From an uncultured Acidobacteriia bacterium (GTDB taxonomy: Bacteria > Acidobacteriota > Terriglobia > Bryobacterales > Bryobacteraceae): 43,504 bases of DNA. The notes beneath the pieces are model-generated. The model worked only from the letters and a program-made list of their open reading frames with translations. It made no database searches and was not told the origin of the DNA. A program made the translations under genes and the position numbers. Positions within the stretch are counted from its first letter, which is position 1, and every line of letters begins with the position of its first letter. Below, one piece after another: positions 17,800 to 25,744 of the stretch. The stretch covers positions 1-43,504 of the forward strand of contig CAIYHG010000144.1 of assembly GCA_903925975.1 (NCBI GenBank), read 5' to 3'.

Positions 17800-19107
17800 T
17801 TAGAGCACGTCTTCCGACCAGTTCTCCAGAACGTGCTTCAGCTTGGTCAGGAACTGGTCGGCCAGCGCGCCGTCGATCAGGCGGTGGTCGAAGGTCAGCG
17901 AGAGATGGCAGATCGAGCGAATGGCGATCGCGTCGTTTATAACCACGGGCGTCTTGTCCACCGTGCCGACGCCCAGTATGGCCACCTGCGGTTGGTTGAT
18001 CACCGGCGTCCCCACCATGCTGCCGAAGCTGCCGAAGTTGGTGATGGAGAAGGTTCCGCCCGCCACATCTTCCGGCCGCAACTGGCGGGAACGGGCGCGC
18101 GAGGCCAGGTCCACGATGGAACGCTGCAAGCCGAGCACGTTCTTCTCGTCGGCGTTGCGGATTACGGGAACGATCAGCCCGTTTTCTAGCGCCACCGCGA
18201 TGCCGATATTGATCTCGTTATGGAAGACGATGTTGTTGCCGTCAATCGAGGCGTTCACGATGGGGAAATCGCGCAGGGCCACCACCGCCGCGCGGGCGAT
18301 GAACGGCAAATAGGTTAGCGAGAATCCGTATTGCGCCTGGAAGTCGGCCTTCTTGCGCTCGCGCAACTTGGCGACTTTCGTCATATCCACGCGGTGAATG
18401 GTGGTGACGTGGGCCGAGGTGCGTTTCGAAAGAACCATGTGCTCGGCGATCTTCATCCGCATGGCGCTCATCGGCTCAATGCGCGTGCGCGGCGCGCCTC
18501 CAGCCGCTGGCGCGGCAGCGGCGATAGCCGGAGCGGCGGGAGCCAGCGGCGCCGGGGCTGCGGGCTTCGGCGGAGCAGCGGCGGCCACGGCTGGAGCAGC
18601 GGAACGCTGCGCCAGATGCGATTCCACATCCTGCTTCGTGATGCGTCCACCCGCTCCGGTCCCCTTCACGCGGTTCAAGTCGATGTTGTTTTCACGCGCC
18701 ATCCGGCGCACCAGCGGCGAAAGCGGGCCGGAGGGTTCCGACGCCGCTTGCTGCGCCGGCTCTTCGAGCGGGTCGGCCACGGGCTCTTCCACGGGCTGGG
18801 GAGCCGGAGCGGCCTGCGCGGGTTCCTGCTTGGGCGCTGCCTGCGTTGCGGCCGGGGCCGACGCGGCGCCCGCGCCATCGTCAATCCGCGCCACCGCGAC
18901 GTTGATGCTTACCGTTGCGCCTTCCTGCACCAGCACTTCGGAGAGCGTGCCGGCCGCCGGCGAGGGGATCTCGGTATCCACCTTATCGGTGGAAATCTCG
19001 AACAGGGGCTCATCGCGCTCCACGCGGTCACCGGGCTTCTTGAGCCACTTGGTGAGCGTCCCCTCCACAATGCTTTCGCCCATCTGGGGCATCGTAACGT
19101 CGATCAT
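17800..19107 (-). CDS. Dihydrolipoamide acyltransferase (E2) of a 2-oxo acid dehydrogenase complex
   Basis: Core acyltransferase that moves the acyl group from lipoamide to CoA. Domains in 435 residues: one lipoyl domain with target Lys42 in STDKVDTE, an Ala/Pro-rich linker, and an E3-binding domain about 165-205 (SPLVRRMARENNIDL, GAGGRITKQDV). A second Ala/Pro linker leads to the catalytic domain ending with DHRLIDGA. Substrate (2-oxoglutarate, pyruvate or branched-chain) cannot be decided from motifs, so no symbol is given. The start overlaps the lipB stop (ATGA); a longer upstream frame shadows lipB. It is the last gene of lpd-lipB-E2. No E1 gene is in the window. Confidence 0.92.
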   Translation of the reverse strand: MIDVTMPQMGESIVEGTLTKWLKKPGDRVERDEPLFEISTDKVDTEIPSPAAGTLSEVLVQEGATVSINVAVARIDDGAGAASAPAATQAAPKQEPAQAAPAPQPVEEPVADPLEEPAQQAASEPSGPLSPLVRRMARENNIDLNRVKGTGAGGRITKQDVESHLAQRSAAPAVAAAAPPKPAAPAPLAPAAPAIAAAAPAAGGAPRTRIEPMSAMRMKIAEHMVLSKRTSAHVTTIHRVDMTKVAKLRERKKADFQAQYGFSLTYLPFIARAAVVALRDFPIVNASIDGNNIVFHNEINIGIAVALENGLIVPVIRNADEKNVLGLQRSIVDLASRARSRQLRPEDVAGGTFSITNFGSFGSMVGTPVINQPQVAILGVGTVDKTPVVINDAIAIRSICHLSLTFDHRLIDGALADQFLTKLKHVLENWSEDVL

Positions 19108-19787
19108 TTCAAGCTCTCTCTTTCCGCGGCTGCGAGCATCGGCGCGTCGTACAGCATTTCGCAATCGAATACGCGGCCGAAGCAGGCGGCTACAGTGGCC
19201 GCCACTTCAGGTAAGCCGGCGCGCACGCCGAGCGCTGCCATCGAAGTCACCGGCTTAGTGAGTCCGCAAGGGACGATGTATTGAAAATAGCTCAAATCGG
19301 TGTTCACGTTCAGGGCGAAGCCGTGCGAGGTCACCCAGCGGCTGAGGTGCACGCCAATCGCGGCAATCTTCCGCTCGCCCACCCAGACCCCGGTGAGCTT
19401 GGGGATGCGACCCGCGGAGATGCCGAATTCCGCTAGCGCGTCGATAATCGCCTGCTCGACGCCGCGCACGTACGCGCCCACGTCGCGCTTCCACTCTCGC
19501 AGGTCGAAGATCGGATAGCCCACGAGCTGGCCGGGGCCGTGGTACGTGACGTCGCCGCCGCGGTCTATCGGGTAAAACGAAATGCCCGCCCGCGCCATCA
19601 CATCTTCGCCGGCCAGCACGTTTTCCGCACGGCCGTTCCTGCCCATGGTGATCACGTGCGGGTGTTCGAGCAGCAGCAACTGATCGGGAATAAGGCCCTC
19701 TTTGCGCGCACCAGTCAGCTCTTTCTGCATTTCGAGCGCGCGGCCGTAATCGATGAGCCCGAGTTCGCGAACCTGGCACTTACGCAT
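19104..19787 (-). CDS. lipB: Octanoyltransferase LipB
   Basis: Transfers octanoyl from acyl carrier protein to lipoyl domains, the first step of lipoate synthesis. 227 residues with RGGDVTYHGPGQLVGYP and the catalytic pair Lys140 (GERKIAAIG) and Cys174 (IVPCGL). It sits between lpd (E3) and the E2 gene and overlaps both: 8 bases with lpd, 4 with E2. The enzyme that primes E2 is therefore made with its target. I chose ATG 19787 over 19811 because the latter runs deeper into lpd. No lipA is nearby. Confidence 0.94.
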   Translation of the reverse strand: MRKCQVRELGLIDYGRALEMQKELTGARKEGLIPDQLLLLEHPHVITMGRNGRAENVLAGEDVMARAGISFYPIDRGGDVTYHGPGQLVGYPIFDLREWKRDVGAYVRGVEQAIIDALAEFGISAGRIPKLTGVWVGERKIAAIGVHLSRWVTSHGFALNVNTDLSYFQYIVPCGLTKPVTSMAALGVRAGLPEVAATVAACFGRVFDCEMLYDAPMLAAAERESLK

Positions 19788-21183
19788 TGATGGAGAGGCC
19801 GTAGACGGCATTGAACGCTTCTCCGACGGCTTCGTAGAGCGTGGGGTGCGCGTGGATGGTCTGCATCATCACTTCCACCGTGGCTTCGGCTTCCATGGCC
19901 GCCACGGCTTCGCCGATGAGTTCGTAGGCCTCTGGGCCGATGATGTGAACGCCCAAAATTTCGCCGTACTTCTCGTCCGACACCACCTTGATGAAGCCTT
20001 CGTGATGGCCCAGGATGGTGGCGCGGCTGTCGCCCGCGAACGGGAACCGCCCCACGCGGACGCTATGCCCCGCCGCGCGCGCCTGCGCCTCCGTCATGCC
20101 TACGCTGCCGATGCCCGGCTCAGTATACGTGCAGCCCGGAATGCGGTTCCTGTTGATGGGCACGGCGGATTTGCCTGCGATGTGCGCCACGGCGATCATG
20201 CCTTCGCGAGTGGCGACGTGCGCCAGTTGCGGCGTGCCCGCCACAATATCGCCGATGGCATAGACGCCCGGTTCGGCGGTTTGCTGGTTCGCGTCCACCA
20301 CGACGAAGCCGCGGTCGAGCGCCACGCGCGTATTTTCGAGGCCGACCTTTTCCGTGTTCGGCTTCCGGCCCACGGCGATCAGCAACTTTTCTACTTCGAG
20401 CTGCTCCTGCTTCCCTTCCCTGCTGGTAAGCGTGAGGCGCACGCCGTTTTCGGTCTTCTGTATGTTTTCCGCGCGCGCGCCGGTTTCCACGCGGATCTTC
20501 TGCTTCTTGAAGTTCCGCTCCAGTTCCTTCGAAACGTCCTCGTCTTCCACAGGAACGACGCGCGGCAGCATTTCGATCACGGTCACTTCGGAACCGAAAC
20601 GCTTGAACATGGAGGCAAACTCCACGCCCACGGCCCCAGCGCCGATGATCGCCAGGCTCTTGGGGATGGCCGTGAGCTCCAGGATTTCCCTATTAGTGAG
20701 GATGCAATTCGGGTCGGGCTCCAGGCCGGGGAGCATGCGCGCCTCTGAACCCGTTGCCAGAATGATGTTCTTGGCTTCAAGAATCTGCGCGCCGGAATCG
20801 GACTGAACCTCCACCTTGCCGCCGCCCTTGAGCGTGGCGTAGCCTGAAATGCGCTCCACTTTGGCTCGCTTTAGCAGCATCTCCACGCCTTTGGAATGTT
20901 TGGCGACGATGCCGTCCTTATGGCTCTTGGCCTTGGGATAATCCAACCGGGGGTTTTCGCAATAGAGCCCCTGATCTTCCGAATGGAGGAACCGTTGCCA
21001 GACTTCAGCGGTCTGGAGCAGCGCCTTGGTGGGGATGCAGCCCACCAGAAGGCACGTTCCGCCCAGGCGGGGTTGTTTCTCAACCAGCGCGGTCTTTAAG
21101 CCGTACTGGCCGGCGCGAATAGCTGCGGAGTAGCCGCCGGGGCCGCTCCCGATCACAATTAGGTCGTAGGGCACTTTTTTCAT
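19780..21183 (-). CDS. lpd: Dihydrolipoyl dehydrogenase (E3)
   Basis: FAD enzyme that reoxidises dihydrolipoamide with NAD+. 467 residues: FAD motif IGSGPGGYSAA at 11-21, redox disulfide Cys44/Cys49 in GGTCLLVGCIPTKAL (the usual Asn is Leu here), NAD motif IGAGAVGVEFA, second FAD motif GVYAIGDI, and catalytic HAHPTLYEAV near the C-terminus. It is the first gene of the lpd-lipB-E2 operon, with AGG six bases before the ATG. It diverges from the POTRA-protein gene. Confidence 0.95.
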   Translation of the reverse strand: MKKVPYDLIVIGSGPGGYSAAIRAGQYGLKTALVEKQPRLGGTCLLVGCIPTKALLQTAEVWQRFLHSEDQGLYCENPRLDYPKAKSHKDGIVAKHSKGVEMLLKRAKVERISGYATLKGGGKVEVQSDSGAQILEAKNIILATGSEARMLPGLEPDPNCILTNREILELTAIPKSLAIIGAGAVGVEFASMFKRFGSEVTVIEMLPRVVPVEDEDVSKELERNFKKQKIRVETGARAENIQKTENGVRLTLTSREGKQEQLEVEKLLIAVGRKPNTEKVGLENTRVALDRGFVVVDANQQTAEPGVYAIGDIVAGTPQLAHVATREGMIAVAHIAGKSAVPINRNRIPGCTYTEPGIGSVGMTEAQARAAGHSVRVGRFPFAGDSRATILGHHEGFIKVVSDEKYGEILGVHIIGPEAYELIGEAVAAMEAEATVEVMMQTIHAHPTLYEAVGEAFNAVYGLSINA

Positions 21184-21232
21184 TCTACCTGTGACACCGG
21201 CTCGCAGGCCGGTGCGTCTACCGCAGAAGGGT

Positions 21233-22606
21233 ATGAAACGCCTGCTTCTTTTTCTGATGCTCGCCGCGGCGTGCGGACTCGCACAACCAAAGTCGCGCCC
21301 GGTTGCGACGCGGCCCCCGGCCTCACCGCAAAGGATCGCGGCCGCGCCGGCCGATCATTGGCCTATCCAAAGCCTCACGGTGGAAGGATCGCGCCATTTC
21401 ACCCAACAGGAACTGCTGGCGGTGGCGGGCTTGAAGATCGGGCAAATCGCCGGGAAGGACGAGTTTGAAGCCGCCCGCGAACGCCTGCTCGCAACCGCCG
21501 CATTCGAAACCGTGGGTTACCGTTTCGAGCCGGCGCCCGATGGCAAGGGCTACGCCGCTTCGTTTCAGGTGACCGAGGTGGAAATTCTACCGGTCCGGTT
21601 CGACGAGCTCGGCGTGCCGGACGCGGCCCTCGAAGCGGCGCTGCGCGCGCGCGATCCCCTGTTCTCGATGAAGGGCCTGCCCGCCTCGCAGCCCGTGATC
21701 GCCAGGCACGTTCAGTGGATTCAGGAGTACTTGACCGCTCAAGGGAGCCAGGTGAAGGTGTCCGGCGGCGTCGCGCCGTGGCCCGAGGCGATGACCGTCG
21801 TGTTTCGGCCGGATGGCGCCCTGCCGGCGGTGGTTGAGGTCACCTTCGAAGGCAACCAGGCCCTGTCCGAAGACGATCTTCGCAAGGCCATTGCGGGCGC
21901 GGCCGTCGGCCTGGCTTACACGGAACCGCGCTTCCGCGATGTGCTGAACAATTCGGTAGTTCCCGCCTACGAGGCGCACGGGTTTATCACGGTCGCCTTC
22001 CCGAAGATACGTACCGAGCCGGTGGAGAGCCCGCGCGGCATTAAGGTCTTCGTAAGCGTAATCGAAGGGCCGACTTTCAAACTGGGCAAAGTGTCGATAC
22101 CGAACCCGGCGCCGGTAAAATCCGAAGATCTGCTCAAAGCCGGGCGCTTTGAAACCGGGGAGACCGCCAATTTCGATCATGTGAATACCAGCCTCTCGGA
22201 GATTCGCCAGTTGCTCAACCGTGTGGGCTACCTCGATGCGCAGGTGGCCGCGGGGCGCGAGATCCACGATGACGAAAAGACTGTAGATCTGGCGCTGCGC
22301 GTGGACGCCGGGCCGCAATATACGATGGGCTCCCTGAACGTGACCGGGCTCGATCTATCGGCGGAAGCGGAGATCCGGCGCATCTGGACCATCAAGCCGG
22401 GCAAGCCGTTCAATCCGGAGTACCCGGACCTGTTCCTCGCCACCATCCGCGACCAGGGCATGTTCGACAATCTGGGAGAGACGAAAGCCGACGTCCGCAA
22501 AGATGGGACCAGGCACACAGCCGACATCACGCTGACCTTCGGCGCGGCGAAGAAACCTGTCGAGGACAAGCCCAAGGGTCCAGGCGGACCTTTTGGGGTG
22601 CTCTAG
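21233..22606 (+). CDS. POTRA-domain protein without a beta-barrel (BamA-like periplasmic part)
   Basis: 457 residues with a signal peptide (MKRLLLFLMLAAACGLAQ) and repeated POTRA-like units. Examples are IQSLTVEGSRHFTQQELLAVAGLKIG near residue 45, VVEVTFEGNQALSEDDLRKAI near 205, and later units with FKLGKVSI and YTMGSLNVTG. POTRA domains bind unfolded outer-membrane proteins in BamA and TamA. Here the chain ends in a lysine/proline/glycine tail just where a barrel would start, so it cannot insert as BamA does. It may be a soluble partner of another Omp85 protein. Start chosen with AGAAGG five bases upstream. No operon partners on its strand. Confidence 0.78.
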   Translation: MKRLLLFLMLAAACGLAQPKSRPVATRPPASPQRIAAAPADHWPIQSLTVEGSRHFTQQELLAVAGLKIGQIAGKDEFEAARERLLATAAFETVGYRFEPAPDGKGYAASFQVTEVEILPVRFDELGVPDAALEAALRARDPLFSMKGLPASQPVIARHVQWIQEYLTAQGSQVKVSGGVAPWPEAMTVVFRPDGALPAVVEVTFEGNQALSEDDLRKAIAGAAVGLAYTEPRFRDVLNNSVVPAYEAHGFITVAFPKIRTEPVESPRGIKVFVSVIEGPTFKLGKVSIPNPAPVKSEDLLKAGRFETGETANFDHVNTSLSEIRQLLNRVGYLDAQVAAGREIHDDEKTVDLALRVDAGPQYTMGSLNVTGLDLSAEAEIRRIWTIKPGKPFNPEYPDLFLATIRDQGMFDNLGETKADVRKDGTRHTADITLTFGAAKKPVEDKPKGPGGPFGVL

Positions 22607-22664
22607 AACAAGCCGATAGGAGTGTCCGAGACGACGGCCCGGGAGTGGGCAATCCGTTGTGGTA

Positions 22665-22680
22665 CAGGCCCCCCGGCCTG
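22665..22680. repeat. GC-rich intergenic hairpin
   Basis: CAGGCC, CCCC, GGCCTG forms a perfect 6-bp stem in the gap between the POTRA gene and the convergent TrmJ-like gene. It resembles the hairpins at 17475 and 41079. Nothing else is recognised in 22607-22832. Confidence 0.4.
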
Positions 22681-22832
22681 CGCTGCCTCTGGCGCCTGCA
22701 TCCTTTTCGAGCTTGGCCGGACCGGGGGCTCCGGCGCGGACGAGGGCGTCCGCCCCACTCTTCCCGACGCATGCGCCGCTATTACCCAGATTCATCATCG
22801 AACTGGAGACCAGAATCTACGGCTCTTTGGGC

Positions 22833-23615
22833 CTATTGCCCGATCTTCCAGAGAATCTGGCGCAGCATGCCCAACAGGACGGGCGCGTCATGCGCCGTGA
22901 GCTTCATCCGGCGAACCAGCCGGCGCGTTTTCTCTTCGGTGGACGCCGCCGTCCGGGGATTCACGTAGCCGCTGCGCCGCAGTGCGTCCATGAGCAGGAG
23001 CGTGACCTGCTCCGTCTCGGCCGCGGAGGCCACTGTTAGCGGTTCCGGCTTGGCCTGAACGGCCCTGGGGTCGCGCGCCAGCTCATACAGGCACAGCGCC
23101 ACCGCTTGGCCCAGGTTCATCGACAACTCCGGGTCAACGGTGGGGACGCGCATCAGCCAGTGGCAGTGGCTTAAGTCGTCGTTAGAAAGGCCGAATTTCT
23201 CGGAGCCGAACAGCAGCGAGACAGGCCCCTGGGCCAGGGCGCGGCGAATCAGCCGGCTGCCGTATTCCAGGCGGCGAATCGGATGCTGCAGTTCCCTGTG
23301 TCCGATGGAGGTAGTGCCGACAACCAGAAGCGAATCGGCGACGGCATCGGCGACGCTCTCGCACAGTTCGGCGGTTTGGAGCAGCGGCGCGGCGCCCACC
23401 GCCGAACGCGCTTCCCGAAAGGCGACGTCATAGGGCTGCACCACCCTCAGGCGCGCAAACCCGAAGTTCGCCATCGCGCGCGCGGACGCGCCGATGTTCA
23501 GAGGATTCCGCGTGGACACCATCACCACGCGCAGGTTTTGTTTCCAGTCAGTTGCGATGCTTCGATGGTAGCGTACACGGACGCTGGGCCAAAATCCCGG
23601 CGGTATGGGCCTCAA
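22833..23615 (-). CDS. TrmJ/TrmH-family (SpoU) RNA 2'-O-methyltransferase
   Basis: SAM-dependent knotted methyltransferase that modifies tRNA (TrmJ acts at position 32) or rRNA. Family motifs: RNPLNIGASARAMANFGF, LLFGSEKFGLSNDDL and MNLGQAVALCLYEL. A C-terminal helical extension (about 200-260) is typical of TrmJ. A TTG start at 23615 overlaps the transglycosylase stop (TTGA), suggesting coupling. No ATG or GTG lies between it and the first conserved motif, so TTG is my choice at 260 residues. Target nucleotide unknown. Confidence 0.85.
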   Translation of the reverse strand: MRPIPPGFWPSVRVRYHRSIATDWKQNLRVVMVSTRNPLNIGASARAMANFGFARLRVVQPYDVAFREARSAVGAAPLLQTAELCESVADAVADSLLVVGTTSIGHRELQHPIRRLEYGSRLIRRALAQGPVSLLFGSEKFGLSNDDLSHCHWLMRVPTVDPELSMNLGQAVALCLYELARDPRAVQAKPEPLTVASAAETEQVTLLLMDALRRSGYVNPRTAASTEEKTRRLVRRMKLTAHDAPVLLGMLRQILWKIGQ

Positions 23616-24235
23616 TCCACCAGTTTGCCCAATATCGCTTTCACGTAATCCTGCGTTTCGGGAATATCGGGGATGCCGCCGGCTTCATCGGCCGCCGCCG
23701 GCCCGGCATTGTAGGCGCCCAGAGCCTTCGAAACATCGCCGGCATACCGATCGAGCAATTGCTTGAGAAATTTCGCGCCGGCATCGATGCTCTCCTTGGG
23801 GTCGAACGGGTCTTCCACTCCCAGTTCATCCGCGGTTCCGGGCATCAACTGCATCAGTCCTTGCGCGCCCTTGGGCGATTCCGCGCACGGCAGCAATCCG
23901 GATTCCTGCTCCGCCACGGCGCGCAACAGCTTGGGCTGAATTTCCTGCGTCTTGGCGGCGCTCTCAATTAGCGGCGTCAAATCCGCATCCGCAATGGGTT
24001 CGCACGGGGGAATCGGGTCCGCCAGATCCAAGGGCGGCGCGCCGGGAAGCAGCCATACGCCCAACGTCTTGGCCTGAACGCGAATTGCTTCGCGTTGCCG
24101 CGCGACCGAGACCCGCTGTTTATCGGCCGCATCCTGCATCTGCCGCTTCACATCGGGAACCGGCGGAGCCGTTTCCGCCGCAACCGCGACGGCGGCAAAG
24201 AACACGGCCGCAAAGAGAGCGGCGAGCCAGCGCAT
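23612..24235 (-). CDS. Lytic transglycosylase with SLT domain
   Basis: Cleaves the MurNAc-GlcNAc bond of peptidoglycan in the periplasm. 207 residues: a signal peptide (about 1-20, AAVAVAAET), a short helical linker, then an SLT domain with catalytic Glu111 in EQESG, GAQGLMQLMPGTA and ALGAYNAGP. It is followed, with a 4-base overlap, by the TrmJ-like gene and preceded by ctaA on the same strand across a 185-bp gap holding a palindromic element. A G-run (GGGGGGG) just before the ATG can serve as ribosome site. Confidence 0.88.
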   Translation of the reverse strand: MRWLAALFAAVFFAAVAVAAETAPPVPDVKRQMQDAADKQRVSVARQREAIRVQAKTLGVWLLPGAPPLDLADPIPPCEPIADADLTPLIESAAKTQEIQPKLLRAVAEQESGLLPCAESPKGAQGLMQLMPGTADELGVEDPFDPKESIDAGAKFLKQLLDRYAGDVSKALGAYNAGPAAADEAGGIPDIPETQDYVKAILGKLVD

Positions 24236-24301
24236 ATCCCCCCTATCGGCGTCTTTCGCCCGAAGGTTTAGGAAGTTGTGGGCGTACGAGGATAATATCG
24301 A

Positions 24302-24388
24302 GCCGCCGATAAACGCCGGTCCACGCCGATAGGGATCTTGTTTTCAGCCTTTGTCTTCAATCAGCGTTGATCGGCGTGAATCGGCGGC
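24302..24388. repeat. 87-bp palindromic element, 29-bp arms around a 29-bp loop
   Basis: Left arm 24302-24330 starts GCCGCCGATAAACGCCGG. The reverse complement of the right arm (24360-24388) starts GCCGCCGATTCACGCCGA. The arms match at 24 of 29 positions, the first nine without error. The right arm is itself three near-copies of a decamer: ATCAGCGTTG, ATCGGCGTGA, ATCGGCGGC. It sits between ctaA and the transglycosylase gene and would form a long RNA hairpin. Looks like a REP- or MITE-type dispersed element. Confidence 0.6.
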
Positions 24389-24420
24389 CAATTGGGTCTT
24401 GTGCTTCTTCTAACGGGCGC

Positions 24421-25404
24421 CTAGCGGCGCACAATGCGTTCGGCCTTGGCGGGGACGGTTAGCAGAGTGGCGCACAGCAGCACCAGTGAAATCCATAACG
24501 CATCGCCTACCAGCAAATGCACCATCTGCGTCCACAGCGGGGCCAGCAGAAACAGGTTGGTCATTCCCACCATCAACTCGGCGCCGACAAGCGACATGAC
24601 CAGACCCGCCGCCAGCCGGGCATCCGGACGCCGCGTGACCGCCCTCAAGGCGTAGAACGCAATCCACAGTCCCACCAGCGCAGCCAGCACTGGATGCCAG
24701 AGCCTCAGCCGCAAGAATATGTTGGCAGTGGGGCTAAAGTCCTGCGCGAATCCCTGCGATAGGGATTGTACAGGGAACAAGGTGTCCCCCAAGGCGGCGA
24801 TGGCCCCGCTGACGCCCAGCAGCATGAAAGCAGCCAAAGTCAGCGTCGCCATAGTGGTCCCGCGAATGCCCAGGCGGATGCGGGGCCGCCCGGAAGCCCA
24901 CCACGCCGTGAGCGCCAGGCACGCAATCAGGGTGAGGGTGTTCAACAGGTGCGCGGAAAGCGACCAGGCGCGGCTGGCGGATTCATTGCGGGCCACGTGC
25001 TGCAGCAGCACCAGAGCCGCTCCGAGCAGCGCCTCGCTCACCAAAAAGATGCCCGAAAGAGCCGCCCCCGGGCGCACCGGGTGGCCCTTGGGAAATGCGC
25101 GAAACGCCCATATGACTAAGACCGCTACCAGCGCCAGGTCGAAGCCGCTCATCACGCGGTGCGTATACTCGATCAGCGTGGCCGCGCTAGGGGATAGCGG
25201 CGTGATTTCCCCGTTGCACAGCGGCCAGTGGTTGCCGCAGCCCGCACCCGATCCGGTGGCGCGCACGTACGCGCCCCAGAGCACAACCGCCAGGTTATAC
25301 GCCAAAACGCCCCATGCGAAATTAGCGAAACGGCGTGCCCCGCCATCCGTCCCTGTAGGCATCCCTGAGCGGGAGCCCGTCTGATGAATTCCGGCGCTCG
25401 ACAT
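24421..25404 (-). CDS. ctaA: Heme A synthase (CtaA/COX15 family)
   Basis: Membrane enzyme that oxidises heme O to heme A for aa3-type cytochrome oxidase, so its presence implies aerobic respiration. About 327 residues with eight hydrophobic segments. Family signatures: GAYVRATGSGAGCGNHWPLCNG (paired Cys of the first loop), EYTHR with a heme-ligand His, LQHVARNE, SAHLLN, LWHPVLA and MVHLLVG with further conserved His. The start is uncertain: ATG 25404 is preceded at once by TACAAT, which would make the message almost leaderless; ATG 25362 is nearer the first helix. Neither has a good ribosome site. No ctaB is beside it. Confidence 0.88.
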   Translation of the reverse strand: MSSAGIHQTGSRSGMPTGTDGGARRFANFAWGVLAYNLAVVLWGAYVRATGSGAGCGNHWPLCNGEITPLSPSAATLIEYTHRVMSGFDLALVAVLVIWAFRAFPKGHPVRPGAALSGIFLVSEALLGAALVLLQHVARNESASRAWSLSAHLLNTLTLIACLALTAWWASGRPRIRLGIRGTTMATLTLAAFMLLGVSGAIAALGDTLFPVQSLSQGFAQDFSPTANIFLRLRLWHPVLAALVGLWIAFYALRAVTRRPDARLAAGLVMSLVGAELMVGMTNLFLLAPLWTQMVHLLVGDALWISLVLLCATLLTVPAKAERIVRR

Positions 25405-25413
25405 TCGTATCTT

Positions 25414-25419
25414 ATTGTA
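25414..25419 (-). promoter_or_regulatory. Possible -10 box (TACAAT) before ctaA
   Basis: TACAAT ends nine bases before the ATG at 25404, the same arrangement as at the parvulin gene. A -35 at standard distance is not evident. Confidence 0.3.
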
Positions 25420-25744
25420 GTGCGCCCGCCCGCTTCCGGCCGGCAAGGCAATTCAGTCCCTTCGTGGCGCAGCGCCCACACGGAACGGCGGAAGGGCGAT
25501 CCAGCAGCCGCCAGAAAGGCCGCTGAATCGATATACTAGGTTTGGGTAGAGACGTTTAGAAGGGGAATCCCGATTCACTCCGCTGCGGTAGGAATCGACA
25601 TGCCTCCCACGTCCGTCCAGATGCGGTATTTCAGTTCCTGTTGAGCGGTAGGCCGCACCCGTTCGGCGTCACGAAGGCCAGAGGATTGAGTTGCCCGCCG
25701 AACGACCGCATGACCCCGACACTTGTTCCGACTGAGGCAGATAG
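25420..25744. other. Gene-free stretch between ctaA and the monomeric IDH gene
   Basis: No gene is supported. TATACT at 25532-25537 could be a -10 box for the plus-strand dehydrogenase, but no -35 lies 16-18 bases upstream and the leader would be about 200 bases. A GAGG motif about 8 bases before 25745 is the likely ribosome site. Short open frames here read antisense and have no recognisable family. Confidence 0.3.
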
